Assembly: GCA_963556195.1 (NCBI GenBank)
Contig: OY744519.1
Span: forward strand, 37,517,801-37,581,800
Direction of reading: 5' to 3'
From: Sepiola atlantica
Lineage: Eukaryota; Mollusca; Cephalopoda; Sepiida; Sepiolidae
DNA length: 64,000 nucleotides
Part shown: one piece after another, positions 20,511 to 32,706 of the stretch
Numbering within the stretch: the stretch's first letter is position 1
How the letters are laid out: each line of letters starts with the position of its first letter
Notes under the pieces: model-generated
What the model was told of the DNA's origin: nothing
Databases searched by the model: none
The model's input: the letters and a program-made list of their open reading frames with translations, nothing else
Made by a program: the position numbers and the translations under genes

Positions 20511-23500
20511 TAACCACGTTTTATTGCTTGGTCACCACTTTTTATTGTTGGGTCACCACTTTTATTGTTGGGTCACCACTTTTTATGGTTGGGTCACTAC
20601 GTTTTATAGTTGGGTCACTACGTTTTATTATTGGGTCACTACGATTTATGGTTAGGTCACTACGTTTTATTGTTGGGTCACCACTTTTTATTGTTGGGTC
20701 ACAACTTTTCAATGTTGGTCACTACGTTTTATTGTTGGGTCACCACTTCTTATTGCTGGGTCACAACTTTTATCGTTGAGTCACCACGTTTTATTGTTGG
20801 GTCACTACGTTTTATTGTTGGGTAACTACTTTATTGTTGGGTCACAACATTTTATTGTTGGTCACTACGTTTTAATATTTGGTCACCACGTTTTATTGCT
20901 GTGCAACCACTTTTAATTGTTGGGTCACCACTTTTCAATAATGGTCACTGCGTTTTATTGTTGGGTCACCACTTTTTATGGTTGGGTCACTACGTTTTAT
21001 GGTTGGGTCACCTTTTTTATGGTTGGTCACTACAGTTTATGGTTAGGTCACTAGGTTTTATTGTTGGGTCACCACGTTTTATTGCTGTGTAACCACTTTT
21101 AATTGTTGAGTCATCACTTTTCATTAATGGTCACTACCTTTTATTGTTGGGTCACCACTTTTTATGGTTGGGTCACTACGTTTTATGTTTGGGTAACCTT
21201 TTTTATTGTTGGTCAGTACGATTTATGGTTAGGTCACTACGTTTTATTGTTGGGTCACCACTTCTTATTGCTGGGTAACCACTTTTAATTGTTGGGTCAC
21301 TACTTTTTATTGCTGGGTCACTACGATTTATTGTTGGGTCACAACTTTTGATGGTTGGATCACAACAATTTATGGTTGGGGCACCACGTTTTATTGTGGG
21401 GTCACTAAGATTTATGGTTAGGTCACTACGTTTTATTGTTGGTTCACCACTTTTAATTGTGGGGTCACCACTTTTATTGTTAGGGCACTACGTTTTATTG
21501 TTGGGACACACCTTTTTATAGTTGGGTCACTATGTTTTATGGTTGGGTCACTACGTTTTATTGTTAAGCCACTACGATTTATGGTTAGGTCACTACGTTT
21601 TATTGTTGGGTCACCACTTTTTATTGTTGGGTAACCACTTTTTATGGTTGGGTCACTACGTTTTATTGTTAATCACAACGTTTTATAGTTATGACACTAC
21701 GTTTTATTGTTGGGTCACCACTTTTTATGGTTTAATTACTACTTTTTATTCTTGGGTGACCACTTTTTATTGTTGGGTCACCACTTTTAATGGTTGGGTC
21801 ACTACGTTTTATGGTTAAGTCACTACGTTTTATTGTAAGGTCACTATGTTTTATTGCTGGGTCACCACTTTTTATGGTTTAATCACTACTTTTTTTTGTT
21901 TGGTCGCCAATTTATTGCTGGGTCAGCACTTTTGTTGTTGGGTTACAACTTTTTATGCTTAGGTCACTACGTTTTATTGTTGGGTCACAACAATTTATTG
22001 CTGGGTCACAACTTTTATTGTTGGATTACAAATTTTTACGGTTATGTCACTACGTTTTATTGTTCGGTAGCTACGTTTTATTGTTGGGTCACTACGATTT
22101 TTGTTAAGGTCACCACGTTTTATTGCTGGGTCACTACGTTTTATTGTGTGGTCAATAAGTTTTATTGTTGGGTCATCACTTTATTGTTTCATCACAACTT
22201 TTTATTGTTGGGTCACTACGTTTTAATGTTGGGGCACCACGTTTTATTGCTGAGTCACTACGTTTTATTGTAGAGTCACAACTTTTTATGGTTGGGTCAC
22301 TACGTTTTATGGTTGGGTAACCACTTTTTATGGTTTGGTAACCACTTTTTATTGTTGGGTCACCACTTTTTATTGTTGGGGCACTACGTTTAATGGTTAA
22401 GTCACTCGTTTTAATAGTTGGGTCACCACGTTTTTTGTTGGGTCACTACATTTTATTGTTGGGGCACTACTTTTAATGGTTAGATCACTAAGTTTTATGT
22501 TTGGGTCACTACGTTTTATTGTTAGGTCACGACGATTTATGGTTAGGTCACTACGTTTTATTGTTGGGTCACCAGTTTTTATTGTTGGGTCACCAGTTTT
22601 TATTGTTGGGTCACCACTTTTTATGGTGTGGTCACAACGTGTTATGGTTAAGTCACTACGTTTTATAGTTAAGTCAATTCGTTGTATTGTTGGGTCACCA
22701 CCTTTTATTGCTGGGTAACCACTTTTATTGTTGGGTTGCCAATTTCCATGGTTAGGTCACTACGTTTTATTGTTGGGTCACTACGATTTATGCTAAGGTC
22801 AGCACGTTTTATTGTTGGGTCATTACGTTTTAATGTTAGGTCACTAAGTTTTATTGTTAGGTCACCACTTTATTGTTTGGTCACCAATTTCTATGGTTAA
22901 GTCACTACGTTTTATTGTTGGTCACTACGTTTTATTGTTGGGTCACTACGATTTATGCTAAGGTCACCACGTTTTATTGTTGGGTCATTACGTTTTAATG
23001 TTGGGTTCCTAAGTTTTATTGTTGGGTCACCACGTTATTGTTTGGTCACCACTTTTTATTGTTGGGTCACTACGTTTTAATGTTGGGTCACCACGTTTAT
23101 TGCTGGGTCACTACGTTTTATTGTTGAGTCAACACTTTTTATGGTTGGGTCACAACGTTTTATTGTTGGGTCACTACGTTGAATGGTTAATTCACTAGTT
23201 TTTATTGTTGGGTCTCCACTTTTTTGGTTGGGTCACCATGTTTTATTGCTGCGTCACGAATTATTATTGCTGGGCACTACGTTTTATTGTTGGGTCACAA
23301 CTTTATGGTGGGGTCACCACTTTTGATTGGTGGGTCACTACTTTTTATTGTTGGGTCACTACGTTTTAATGTTGGTCACTATGTTTTAAGGTTTGGTCAC
23401 CACGTTTTATCGCTGGGTAACCATTTATAATTTCTGGGTCACTACGTTATATTGGTGGGTCACAACTTTTTATGGTTGGGTCACTACGTTTTATGGTTGG

Positions 23501-24088
23501 GTCACCACTTTTACTGGTTGGTCACTACGATTGATGGTTTGGTCACTGCGTTTCATTGTTGAGTCACCACTTTTTATTGCTTGGTCAATACGTTTTATAG
23601 TTGGGTTACTAAGTTTTATTGTTAGGTCACCACTTTATTGTTGGGTCACGATTATTGGTTAGGTCACTACTTTTATCGTTTAGTCACCACTTTTTATTGC
23701 TGGGTCACAACGTTTTATTGTAGGGTCACCACTTTAGATGGTTTGGTCAGAAGGTTTTCTGGTTGGTCACTACGTTTAATTGTAGGGTCACTACGATTCA
23801 TGCTTAGGTCACTACGTTTAATTGTTGGATTACAACTTTTTATTGTTGGGTCACCACTTATATTGTTGGGTCACCACTTTTTATGGTTGGATCACTACGT
23901 TTTAGTATTGGGTACACAGAGTTTATGGATGAGTAACCACTTTTTATTGTTGGGTCACCACCTTTTATTTTTTTATTTTTATTTTTTTTTTTTTTACATG
24001 GTTCACCCCAAACAAGGCAGGACGCCACTGTAAACGTAAGGGGCTACTGAGAAAAAAGGAAAAGGGGGGGAAGGATTGGTGGTTCAGC

Positions 24089-26650
24089 TTAAATTGGGAT
24101 CTGAGCAGCGAGGTGTCTGTTTACATTAGTTTTAAATTTCTGCATGTCAGTACTGTCGGGGAAACAGGGGGCAGGGAGGGAGTTCCAGAGGCCAGCAGCA
24201 CGAGGAAAGAAGCTATTTGAGTAGAATGCTCTCCGGCATCTGGGGACCTTTACAGTGAATGAGTGAGATTTAGTAGAATGTCGAGTTAGTCTAGTGAATT
24301 TACGTCGAGGGGGTACCAGAGCAGCACACTCATCGGAGCATAATCCATTGAAGTATTTGTAAAACAAACACAAGGATGCTACATTGCGGCGATGGGACAG
24401 GGGCTGGAGCTTAGCTGACAGTGAGGGACCTATTAGGTTGACTACTCTTTTTTGGACTTTGTCAAGGAGGGAGAGACTAGTAGATGATGCACCAGCCCAG
24501 ATGTGGCAACAATACTCCATGCATGGGCGAATGGTGGCTTTGTAGAGATACAGGATAATGTCAGGTGTAAGGAGTCCACTAGCACGGTAGAGGGAGCCAA
24601 CCTTCTTTGCGGCAGCCTTGGCAATGTCTTCAATGTATGTGTTCCAATTCATGTTACCTGTGAAGGTTAGGCCAAGGAGTTTGAATGATGAACTCTCAGG
24701 TAGGGTGTTATTTGCCATGGCAATCGGTGGTTGGAGAGGCTTCTTGTAGTTGTTTAAGGAAAGGAGCTTTGTCTTTGCGGCATTAAAAGTCACCAACCAT
24801 TTATGGCCCCAATCCACTACAGCCTGGAGGTCATTTTCTAAGGATGCAGCCATTGCCTCAGATATGATCGCGTCCGTTTTGCCAACATGGCGAGAGTAAA
24901 GCGTGGTGTCGTCAGCAAATAAACCGATCTCAGACACTATGTCATCAGGGAGATCGTTTATATAGATCAGGAACAACAAAGGTCCAAGAATAGATCCCTG
25001 GGGCACACCAGCATTTATGTCATGTTGTTTAGATGAACGGCCATCGAGGACAACCTGGATTTTTCTTTTGTTTAGGAAGGATCTAATTATATTAAGTAGT
25101 TGCCCAGTAATACCGTATGAGCGTATTTTCAGGAGAAGCCCTTTATGCCATACCTTGTCAAAGGCCTTGGATATATCAAGCGCTACTGCCCTAGCTTCAC
25201 CTGCCTTGTCGAGAGTATGATACATGCGTTCAGAGATGACCGTTAGGATGTCTGCAGTAGATCGTGCTTGTCTAAACCCATACTGGCGGTCGGATAGAAG
25301 TTTAGCATTAACTAAGTGACGTACTATCGCTAGATTGATTAAGGACTCAAAGATTTTGGCAAAGATCGGCAGTAGACTGATTGGGCGGTAGTTCTGAGGG
25401 TCGGTTCTATTCCCAGTATTCTTGTAGACTGGTACCACAGAGGCAATTTTCCAGCTATCGGGGAAGCAAGATTCAGCTAGGCATTTGTTGTAGAGTTTGG
25501 AGAGAACAGGGGCCAGTTCAGCAGAGCATTTCTTTATTGCTATTACAGGTATAAGATCAGGCCCACAAGCTTTAGAGGTGTCAAGGCTTTTTATAATGTC
25601 TCTGACCTGGGATGGGGTGATGACCAGGTTATCAAGTGTGGCTTCAGTCCGCAATGGTAATTCAGGGAGAGGGTGGTTACCCGAGTCTAAAGTAGAGTTA
25701 GAAGCGAAACGCTGTGCGAGTAGTTCAGCCTTATCAGTGGCCGTGCAAACGACATCATTGTGGTTTGAAAGTGGGGGAATCGTAGATTGACCATTATTCA
25801 CTACACTATTGTAGATTTTCCAGAAATCGCGAGTACCTAGTTTCTGTGACTGGATGCGTTTTTTTGTTAACTCATTATACCTTCTCTTCGCTTCGCCTAT
25901 CACAGCCTTGCAATTGTTTCTTGACTCTATAAATTTATGCCTATTAGTAGCTGACTTATTGCGGCCGAATTTACGGAATGCTTGTTGCCTCTCAGAAATG
26001 GCAGCTGCACATTCCGAAGTGAACCATTGAGGAGAGTGGGGCTTGCTAAAGAATTTTCGCATGGGGACATAGGCTTCAATGCCTGCTTTGACCCATTCAG
26101 TTAATTCGTTTGCACACTGGTTGGCAGGGAGTAAGAAGGTTTCCCGCCATGGGGCGTCACTGATGTGGTCTCTGATTGACTCAAAATCAGCTTGCTCGTA
26201 GTATCTTGTTGTTTTGAGCAACGGTTCATCAGCTTTTGGACGACTTTTTAGTGTGATATGTATCATTAGCACAATGTGATCAGCATTCCCGAGTGGGCTA
26301 TGAGCTTTCGTCACACAAGCCTCGGGTATTGAGGTCAAGAAGAGGTCTAGAAGTGAGGCTTGTTGATCCACACGATCGGGGATGCGGGTCGGAAAATCAA
26401 CAGTCTGAGAGAGGGAGTGAGCTAAGGAGAAATTATACGTAGAGTTGCCGGCTGCATCAGTAAGGCTGGAGAATCCCAACCAGTCGCGGTGGTGGGCATT
26501 AAAATCCCCAAATACATGTATCTGGGCATTCGAGTCTATTAAGAGTGCTCTATCTATGCTTTCAGAGACAGAGTTTAGCAGAGTACAGTCCTGGGACGAC
26601 GGGGAGCGATATAGGAAATATAAGTAACTAACGTTGTGATGTAAAGTCAA
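24089..26650 (-). CDS. LINE ORF2: partial endonuclease + reverse transcriptase
   Basis: 853 codons, opening at a TTG that is only the first codon after an in-frame TGA (26,657-26,659). It is therefore not a true start: the frame is open upstream to 26,920. Domains by residue: C-terminal part of the APE endonuclease, about 1-130, with VFGDFNAHHRDW at 46-57 and GNADH at 121-125 (families usually have SDH here; Ala replaces Ser). A linker follows to about 340. Reverse transcriptase is about 345-640, with LDISKAFD (491-498), AGVPQGSILGPLLF (547-560) and FADD (578-581); likely metal ligands are D492, D580 and D581. The C-terminal region ends in AAGLWNSLP (818-826). Function in the family: nicking target DNA and copying the element RNA onto it. 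Jockey/CR1-like is my best guess for the clade. The truncation and nonsense codon make this copy very probably inactive, though the RT half is intact. Confidence 0.9.
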   Translation of the reverse strand: MTLHHNVSYLYFLYRSPSSQDCTLLNSVSESIDRALLIDSNAQIHVFGDFNAHHRDWLGFSSLTDAAGNSTYNFSLAHSLSQTVDFPTRIPDRVDQQASLLDLFLTSIPEACVTKAHSPLGNADHIVLMIHITLKSRPKADEPLLKTTRYYEQADFESIRDHISDAPWRETFLLPANQCANELTEWVKAGIEAYVPMRKFFSKPHSPQWFTSECAAAISERQQAFRKFGRNKSATNRHKFIESRNNCKAVIGEAKRRYNELTKKRIQSQKLGTRDFWKIYNSVVNNGQSTIPPLSNHNDVVCTATDKAELLAQRFASNSTLDSGNHPLPELPLRTEATLDNLVITPSQVRDIIKSLDTSKACGPDLIPVIAIKKCSAELAPVLSKLYNKCLAESCFPDSWKIASVVPVYKNTGNRTDPQNYRPISLLPIFAKIFESLINLAIVRHLVNAKLLSDRQYGFRQARSTADILTVISERMYHTLDKAGEARAVALDISKAFDKVWHKGLLLKIRSYGITGQLLNIIRSFLNKRKIQVVLDGRSSKQHDINAGVPQGSILGPLLFLIYINDLPDDIVSEIGLFADDTTLYSRHVGKTDAIISEAMAASLENDLQAVVDWGHKWLVTFNAAKTKLLSLNNYKKPLQPPIAMANNTLPESSSFKLLGLTFTGNMNWNTYIEDIAKAAAKKVGSLYRASGLLTPDIILYLYKATIRPCMEYCCHIWAGASSTSLSLLDKVQKRVVNLIGPSLSAKLQPLSHRRNVASLCLFYKYFNGLCSDECAALVPPRRKFTRLTRHSTKSHSFTVKVPRCRRAFYSNSFFPRAAGLWNSLPAPCFPDSTDMQKFKTNVNRHLAAQIPI

Positions 26651-26920
26651 TCTAAATCACATGTAGTCGTAGTCATCTGATTCTAACCTATGTTCTCTAG
26701 TCAGCGGGAGGGTGTTCCGAACATAAACTCCTAGCCCGTGCATGTGTTTGTCAGAGTCTTTACGGTAGAGTGGGAGGTAGTCAGTCATGTCAAAGTGGTG
26801 AGAAGAGATTGAGGATTGGAGGTTAGTTTCACTAAGAGCTAGGATATCCGGGGAGTTTGTCAGGAGAAAGGTTTCTACGTCGTTGATGTTGGTTCTAAGT
26901 CCCCGGATATTTGAGAATGC
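26651..26920 (-). pseudogene. LINE endonuclease N-terminus cut off by a stop
   Basis: Ninety codons in the same frame as the 853-codon ORF: 87 sense codons, TGA at 26,657-26,659, then two more. It shows SNIRGL (first strand, Asn), DILALSETNL (catalytic Glu) and YRKDSDKHMHGLGVYV, all typical of the APE-like domain. The residues around the stop (DDYDYM, TGA, FRLTLHHN) read smoothly, so a single base change probably created it. The identical stop lies at 35,275-35,277 in copy 2. Confidence 0.85.
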
Positions 26921-29900
26921 AATGGGTCACTACGTTTTATTGTTGGGTCACTACTTTTAATGGTTAAGTCACTACGTTTTATGGTTGGGTAACTGCGTTT
27001 TATTGTTAGGTCACTACGAGTTATGGTTAGGTCACTACGTTTTATTGTTGGGTCACCAATTTTTATGGTTGGGTTACTACGTTTTATGGTTAAGTCACTA
27101 CGTTTTATAGTTAAGTCACTTTTATTGTTGGTCACCACTTTTATTGTTGGGTCACCACTTTTTTATGGTTTGATCACTATGTTTTGTTGTTGGGTTACAA
27201 CTTTTTATGGTTAGGTCACTACGATTTATGCCAAGGTCACCACGTTTTATTGCTGGGGCATTACGTTTTAATGTAGGGTCACTAAGTTTTATTTTTGGTC
27301 ACCACTTTTTATTGTTGGGTCACTACGTTTTAATGTTGGGTCACCACGTTTTATTGCTGGGTCACTACGTGTTATTGTTGAGTCACCAGTTTTTATGGTT
27401 GGGTCGCTACGTTTTATGGTTGGGTAACCACTTTTTATGGTTGGTTCACCACTTTTTATTCTTGGGTCACTACGTTTAATGGTTAAGTCACTAGTTTTAA
27501 TTGTTGGGTCACCACTTTTTTGGTTGGGTCACCACGTTTTATTGCTGGGTCACCACTTTTTATAGCATGGTACTACGTTTTATTTTTGGGTCACCACTTT
27601 ATCGTAGGGGTCAACACTTTTTATTGCTGGGCTAATACGTTTTATTGTTGGGTCCCCACTTTTAATGGTTGGGTCACTACGTTTTATGGTCGGGTCACTA
27701 CGTTTTATTGTTAAGTCACTACGGTTTATAGTTAGTTCACTACGTTTTATTGTTGGGTCACCACTTTTTATTGTTGTGTCACCACTTTTTATGGCTGGAT
27801 CACCATTTTTGTTGTTGGCTCACCACTTTTTATTGTTTGTCACTACGTTTTATTGTAAGGTCACCACTTCTTATTGCTGGGTCACAACTTTTATCGTTGA
27901 GTCACGACTTTTTATTGCTGGGTCCCTACGTTTTATTGTTGGGTCACTAAGTTATATTGTTAGCTCACCACGTTTTATTGTTGGGTCACCACTTTTTATG
28001 GTTGGATTGAAACGTTTTATGGTTGGTTACCTCTTTTTATGGTTGGGTCACTACGTTTTATGGTTGGGTCACTAAGTTTTATCGTTAGGTCACTACGTTT
28101 AATTGTTGAGTCACCACTTTTTATGGTTGAGTAACTACGTTTTATTGTTAAGTCACTACGTTTTATTGCTGGGTCACCACTTTTTATTGCTGGGTCTCAA
28201 TGTTTTGTTGTTGTGTCACCACTTTTTATGGTTGGGTCACTACGTTTGATGGTTAAGTCACTACGTTTTATAGTTAAGTAACTGCGTTTCATTGTTAGGT
28301 CACCACTTTTTATGGTTTAATCACTATGTTTTATTGTTGGGTCACAACTTTTTATTCCTGGGTAACCACTTTTATTGTTGGCTTACCAATTGATATGGTT
28401 AGGTCACTACGTTTTATTGTTAGGTCACTACGTTTTATTGTTCGGTCACTACGATTTATGCTAAGGTCAGCACGTTTTATTGATGGGTCATTTCGTTTTA
28501 ATGTTAGGTCACTAAGTTTTATTGTTGGGTCATCACTTTATTGTTTGGTCACCACTTTTTATTGTTGGGTCACTACGTTTTAATGCTGGGTCACCACGTT
28601 TTATTGCTGGGTCACTACGTTTTATTGTTGAGTCACCACTTTTTATGGATGGGTACCACTTTTTATTGTTGGGTCACCACTTTTTATTGTTGGGTCACTA
28701 CGTTTAATGGTTAAGTCACTAGTTTTAATTGTTGGCTCACTACTTTTTTGTTGGGTCACCACGTTTTATTTCTGGGGCACCACTTTTTATTGCTGGGTCA
28801 CTACGTTTTATTGTTGGGTCACCATATTTAATAGTTGGGTCACTAAGTTTTGTGGTTGGGTCAGTACGTTTTATTGTTAGGTAACTACGATTTATTGTTT
28901 GGTCACTACGTTGTATTGTTTGTTCACCACTGTTTATTTTTGGGTCACCACTTTTTATAGTTGGGTACATACGTTTTATGGTTAAGTCCCTTTGTTCTAT
29001 TGTTGGGTCACCACTTTTTTATCGTTTAATCACTATGTTTCATTGTTGGGTCACCACTTTTTATTGCTGGTCACCACCTTTATTGTTGGGTTACCAATTT
29101 CTATGGTTAGGCTACTACGTGTTATTGTTGGGTCACTACATTTTATTGTTGGGTAACTACGATTGATGCTAAGGTCACCACGTTTTATTGCTGGGTAATT
29201 ACGTTTTAATGTCGGCTCACTACGTTTAATGGTTCAGTAACTAGTTTTAATTGTTGGGTCACCACTCTTTTCGTTGGGTCACCACGTTTTATTGCTGAGT
29301 CACAACTTTTTATTGCTAGGCACTACGTTGTAGTGTTGGGTCACCACTTAATTGTGGGCCAACACTTTTATTGCTAGGTCACTACGTTTTATTGTTGGGT
29401 CACCACTTTTTATGGTAAAGTCACTACGTTTTATGGTGAGGTCACTACGTTTTATTCTGTTGTCACTACGATTTATGGTTAGGTCACTACGTTTTATTGT
29501 TGAGTCACCACTTTTTATTGTTGGGTCACAACTTTTTGTTGTTGGGTTACCACTGTTCAATGTTTGTCACTACGTTTTATTGTTGGGTCACCACTTCTTA
29601 TTGCTGGGTCACAACTTTTATCGTTGAGTCACCACGTTTTATTGTTTGGTCACTACGATTTATTGTTGGGTCACTACTTTATTGTTGGGTCACAACATTT
29701 TATTGTTGGTCACTACGTTTTAATATTTGGTCACCTCGTTTTATTGCTGTGTAACGACGTTCAATTATTGGGTCACCACTTTTCAATAATGGTCACTGCG
29801 TTTTATGGTTGGGTCACTACGTTTTATGGTTGGGTCACCTTTTTTATGGTTGATCACTACGATTTATGGTAAGGTCACTACGTTTTATTGTTGGGTGACC

Positions 29901-32706
29901 ACGTTTTCTTGCTGTGTAACCACTTATAATTGTTAGGTCACCACTTTTCAATAATAGTCACTTCCTTTTATTGTTGGGTCACCACTTTTTATGGTTGGGT
30001 CACTACGTTTTATGTTTGGGTCACCTTATTTATGGTTGGTCAGTACGATTTATGGTTAGGTCACTACGTTTTATTGTTAGGTAACCACTTCTTATTGCTG
30101 GGTAACCACCTTTAATTGTTGGGTCACTACTTTTTGTTGCTGGGTCACTAAGATTTATTGTTGGGTCACCACTTTTGATGGTTGGATCACAACAATTTAT
30201 AATTGGGGCACCACGTTTTATTGTGGGGTCACTAAGATTTATGGTTAGATCACTACGTTTAATTGTTGGTTCACCACTTTTAATTGTGGGGTCACCACTT
30301 TTATTGTTGGGGCACTACGTTTTATTGTTGGGTCACCACTTTTTATAGTTGGGTCACTATGTTTTATGTTGGGTCACTACGTTTTATTGTTAAGCCACTA
30401 CGATTTATGGTTAGGTCACTACGTTTTATTGTTGAGTCACCACTTTTTATTGTTGGGTAACCACTTTTTATGGTTGGGTCACTACGTTTTATTGTTAATC
30501 ACAACGTTTTATAGTTATGACACTACGTTTTATTGTTGGGTCACCACTTTTTATGGTTTAATTACTACGTTTTATTCTTGGGTGACGACTTTTTTTGTTG
30601 GGTCACCACTTTTAATGGTTGGGTCACTACGTTTAATGGTTAAGTCACTACGTTTTATAGTAAGGTCACTATGTTTTATTGCTGGGTCACCACTTTTTAT
30701 GGTTTAATCACTACTTTTTTTTGTTGGGTCGCTACTTTTTATTGCTGGGTCACCACTTTTGTTGTTGGGTAACAACTTTTTATGGTTAGGTCACTACGTT
30801 TTATTGTTGGGTCACTACGATTTATGGTAAGGCCACCACGTTTTTTTGCTTGGTCACTATGTTTTAATTTTGGATCACTAAGTTTTATTGTTAGGTCACC
30901 ACTTTATTGTTTAGTCACCACTTTTTATTGTTTGGTGACTACTGTTTATGTTGGGTAACCACGTTTTATTGTTGGGTCATTACGTTTTATTGTTGAGTCA
31001 CCACTTTTTATGGTTTGTGTCACTACGTTTTATGGTTGGGTAACCACTTTTTGTGGTGTGGTAACCACTGTTTATTGTTGGGTCACCACTGTTTATTGTT
31101 AGGTCACTACGTTTTATGTTTTAGTCACTAGTTTTGGTTATTAGGAAACAATTTTTGTTGTTGGGTCACCACGTTTTATTGCTGGGTTACCACTTTTTAT
31201 TGCTGGGCACTACGTTTTATTGTTAGGTCACCACTTCATTGTGGGGGTCATAACTTTTTATTGCTGGGTCACTACGTTTTATTTTTAGGTCACCACTTTT
31301 TATGGTTGGGATCACTACGTTTTATTGTTGGGTCACTATGTTTTATTGTTAGGTCACTACGATTTGTGGTAAAGTCACTACCTTTTATAGTTATGTCACT
31401 TCGTTTTATTGTTGGGCACAACTTTTTATAGTTTAATAGCTACGTTTTATTGTTGGGTCACCACTATTTATTGCTGGGTCACAACTTTTATTGTTGGATT
31501 ACAAATTTTAACGGTTATGTCACTACGTTTTATTGTTCGGTAGCTACGTTTTATTGTTGGGTCACTACGATTTTTGTTAAGGACACCACGTTTTATTGTT
31601 GGGTCATTACGTTTTAATGTTGGGTTCCTAAGTTTTATTGTTGGGTCACCACGTTATTGTTTGGTCACCACTTTTTATTGTTGGGTCACTACGTTTTAAT
31701 GTTGGGTCACCACGTTTATTGCTGGGTCACTACGTTTTATTGTTGAGTCAACACTTTTTATGGTTGGGTCACAACGTTTTATTGTTGGGTCACTACGTTG
31801 AATGGTTAATTCACTAGTTTTTATTGTTGGGTCTCCACTTTTTTGGTTGGGTCACCATGTTTTATTGCTGCGTCACGAATTATTATTGCTGGGCACTACG
31901 TTTTATTGTTGGGTCACAACTTTATGGTGGGGTCACCACTTTTGATTGGTGGGTCACTACTTTTTATTGTTGGGTCACTACGTTTTAATGTTGGTCACTA
32001 TGTTTTAAGGTTTGGTCACCACGTTTTATCGCTGGGTAACCATTTATAATTTCTGGGTCACTACGTTATATTGGTGGGTCACAACTTTTTATGGTTGGTC
32101 ACTACGTTTTATGGTTGGGTCACCACTTTTACTGGTTGGTCACTACGATTGATGGTTTGGTCACTACGTTTCATTGTTGAGTCACCACTTTTTATTGCTT
32201 GGTCAATACGTTTTATAGTTGGGTTACTAAGTTTTATTGTTAGGTCACCACTTTATTGTTGGGTCACGATTATTGGTTAGGTCACTACTTTTATCGTTTA
32301 GTCACCACTTTTTATTGCTGGGTCACAACGTTTTATTGTAGGGTCACCACTTTAGATGGTTTGGTCAGAAGGTTTTCTGGTTGGTCACTACGTTTAATTG
32401 TAGGGTCACTACGATTCATGCTTAGGTCACTACGTTTAATTGTTGGATTACAACTTTTTATTGTTGGGTCACCACTTATATTGTTGGGTCACCACTTTTT
32501 ATGGTTGGATCACTACGTTTTAGTATTGGGTACACAGAGTTTATGGATGAGTAACCACTTTTTATTGTTGGGTCACCACCTTTTATTTTTTTATTTTTAT
32601 TTTTTTTTTTTTTACATGGTTCACCCCAAACAAGGCAGGACGCCACTGTAAACGTAAGGGGCTACTGAGAAAAAAGGAAAAGGGGGGGAAGGATTGGTGG
32701 TTCAGC

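Larger units (their letters stand above)
23963..26922 (-). mobile_element. 5'-truncated APE-type LINE, copy 1
   Basis: Minus-strand non-LTR retrotransposon. The poly-A tail is the T-rich tract at about 23,967-23,995, a 3' UTR of about 90 bp follows, then the ORF2 product, ending abruptly at 26,922 next to satellite. ORF1 and any 5' UTR are missing. Reading continues in frame from 26,920 with FSNIRGLRTNIN, the start of the endonuclease, so truncation fell within a few residues of that domain. Target-site duplication cannot be judged because the flanks are repeats. The related site at 44,085-44,148 has no insertion. Confidence 0.9.
22965..31583. repeat. 8.6-kb tandem duplication, block 1 (with LINE)
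   Basis: 8,619-bp block of satellite plus LINE that is repeated immediately downstream with only a handful of differences. I saw one missing base near 23,480/32,095, a G/A difference near 23,548, a 2-bp difference near 27,298, and about 40 bp (near 27,540-27,585) absent from block 2. It begins at CACCACGTTTTATTG. Confidence 0.85.

Noticed and set aside
24442..26627. Plus- and minus-strand frames of 60-97 residues inside the LINE (and their copies 8,618 bp downstream)
   Set aside because: Shadows of the 853-codon ORF2 frame with no family resemblance of their own.
23963..26922. Target-site duplication of the LINE
   Set aside because: TGGGTCAC(C/T)AC words flank both sides, but they are the satellite monomer itself, so they cannot be counted as a duplication.
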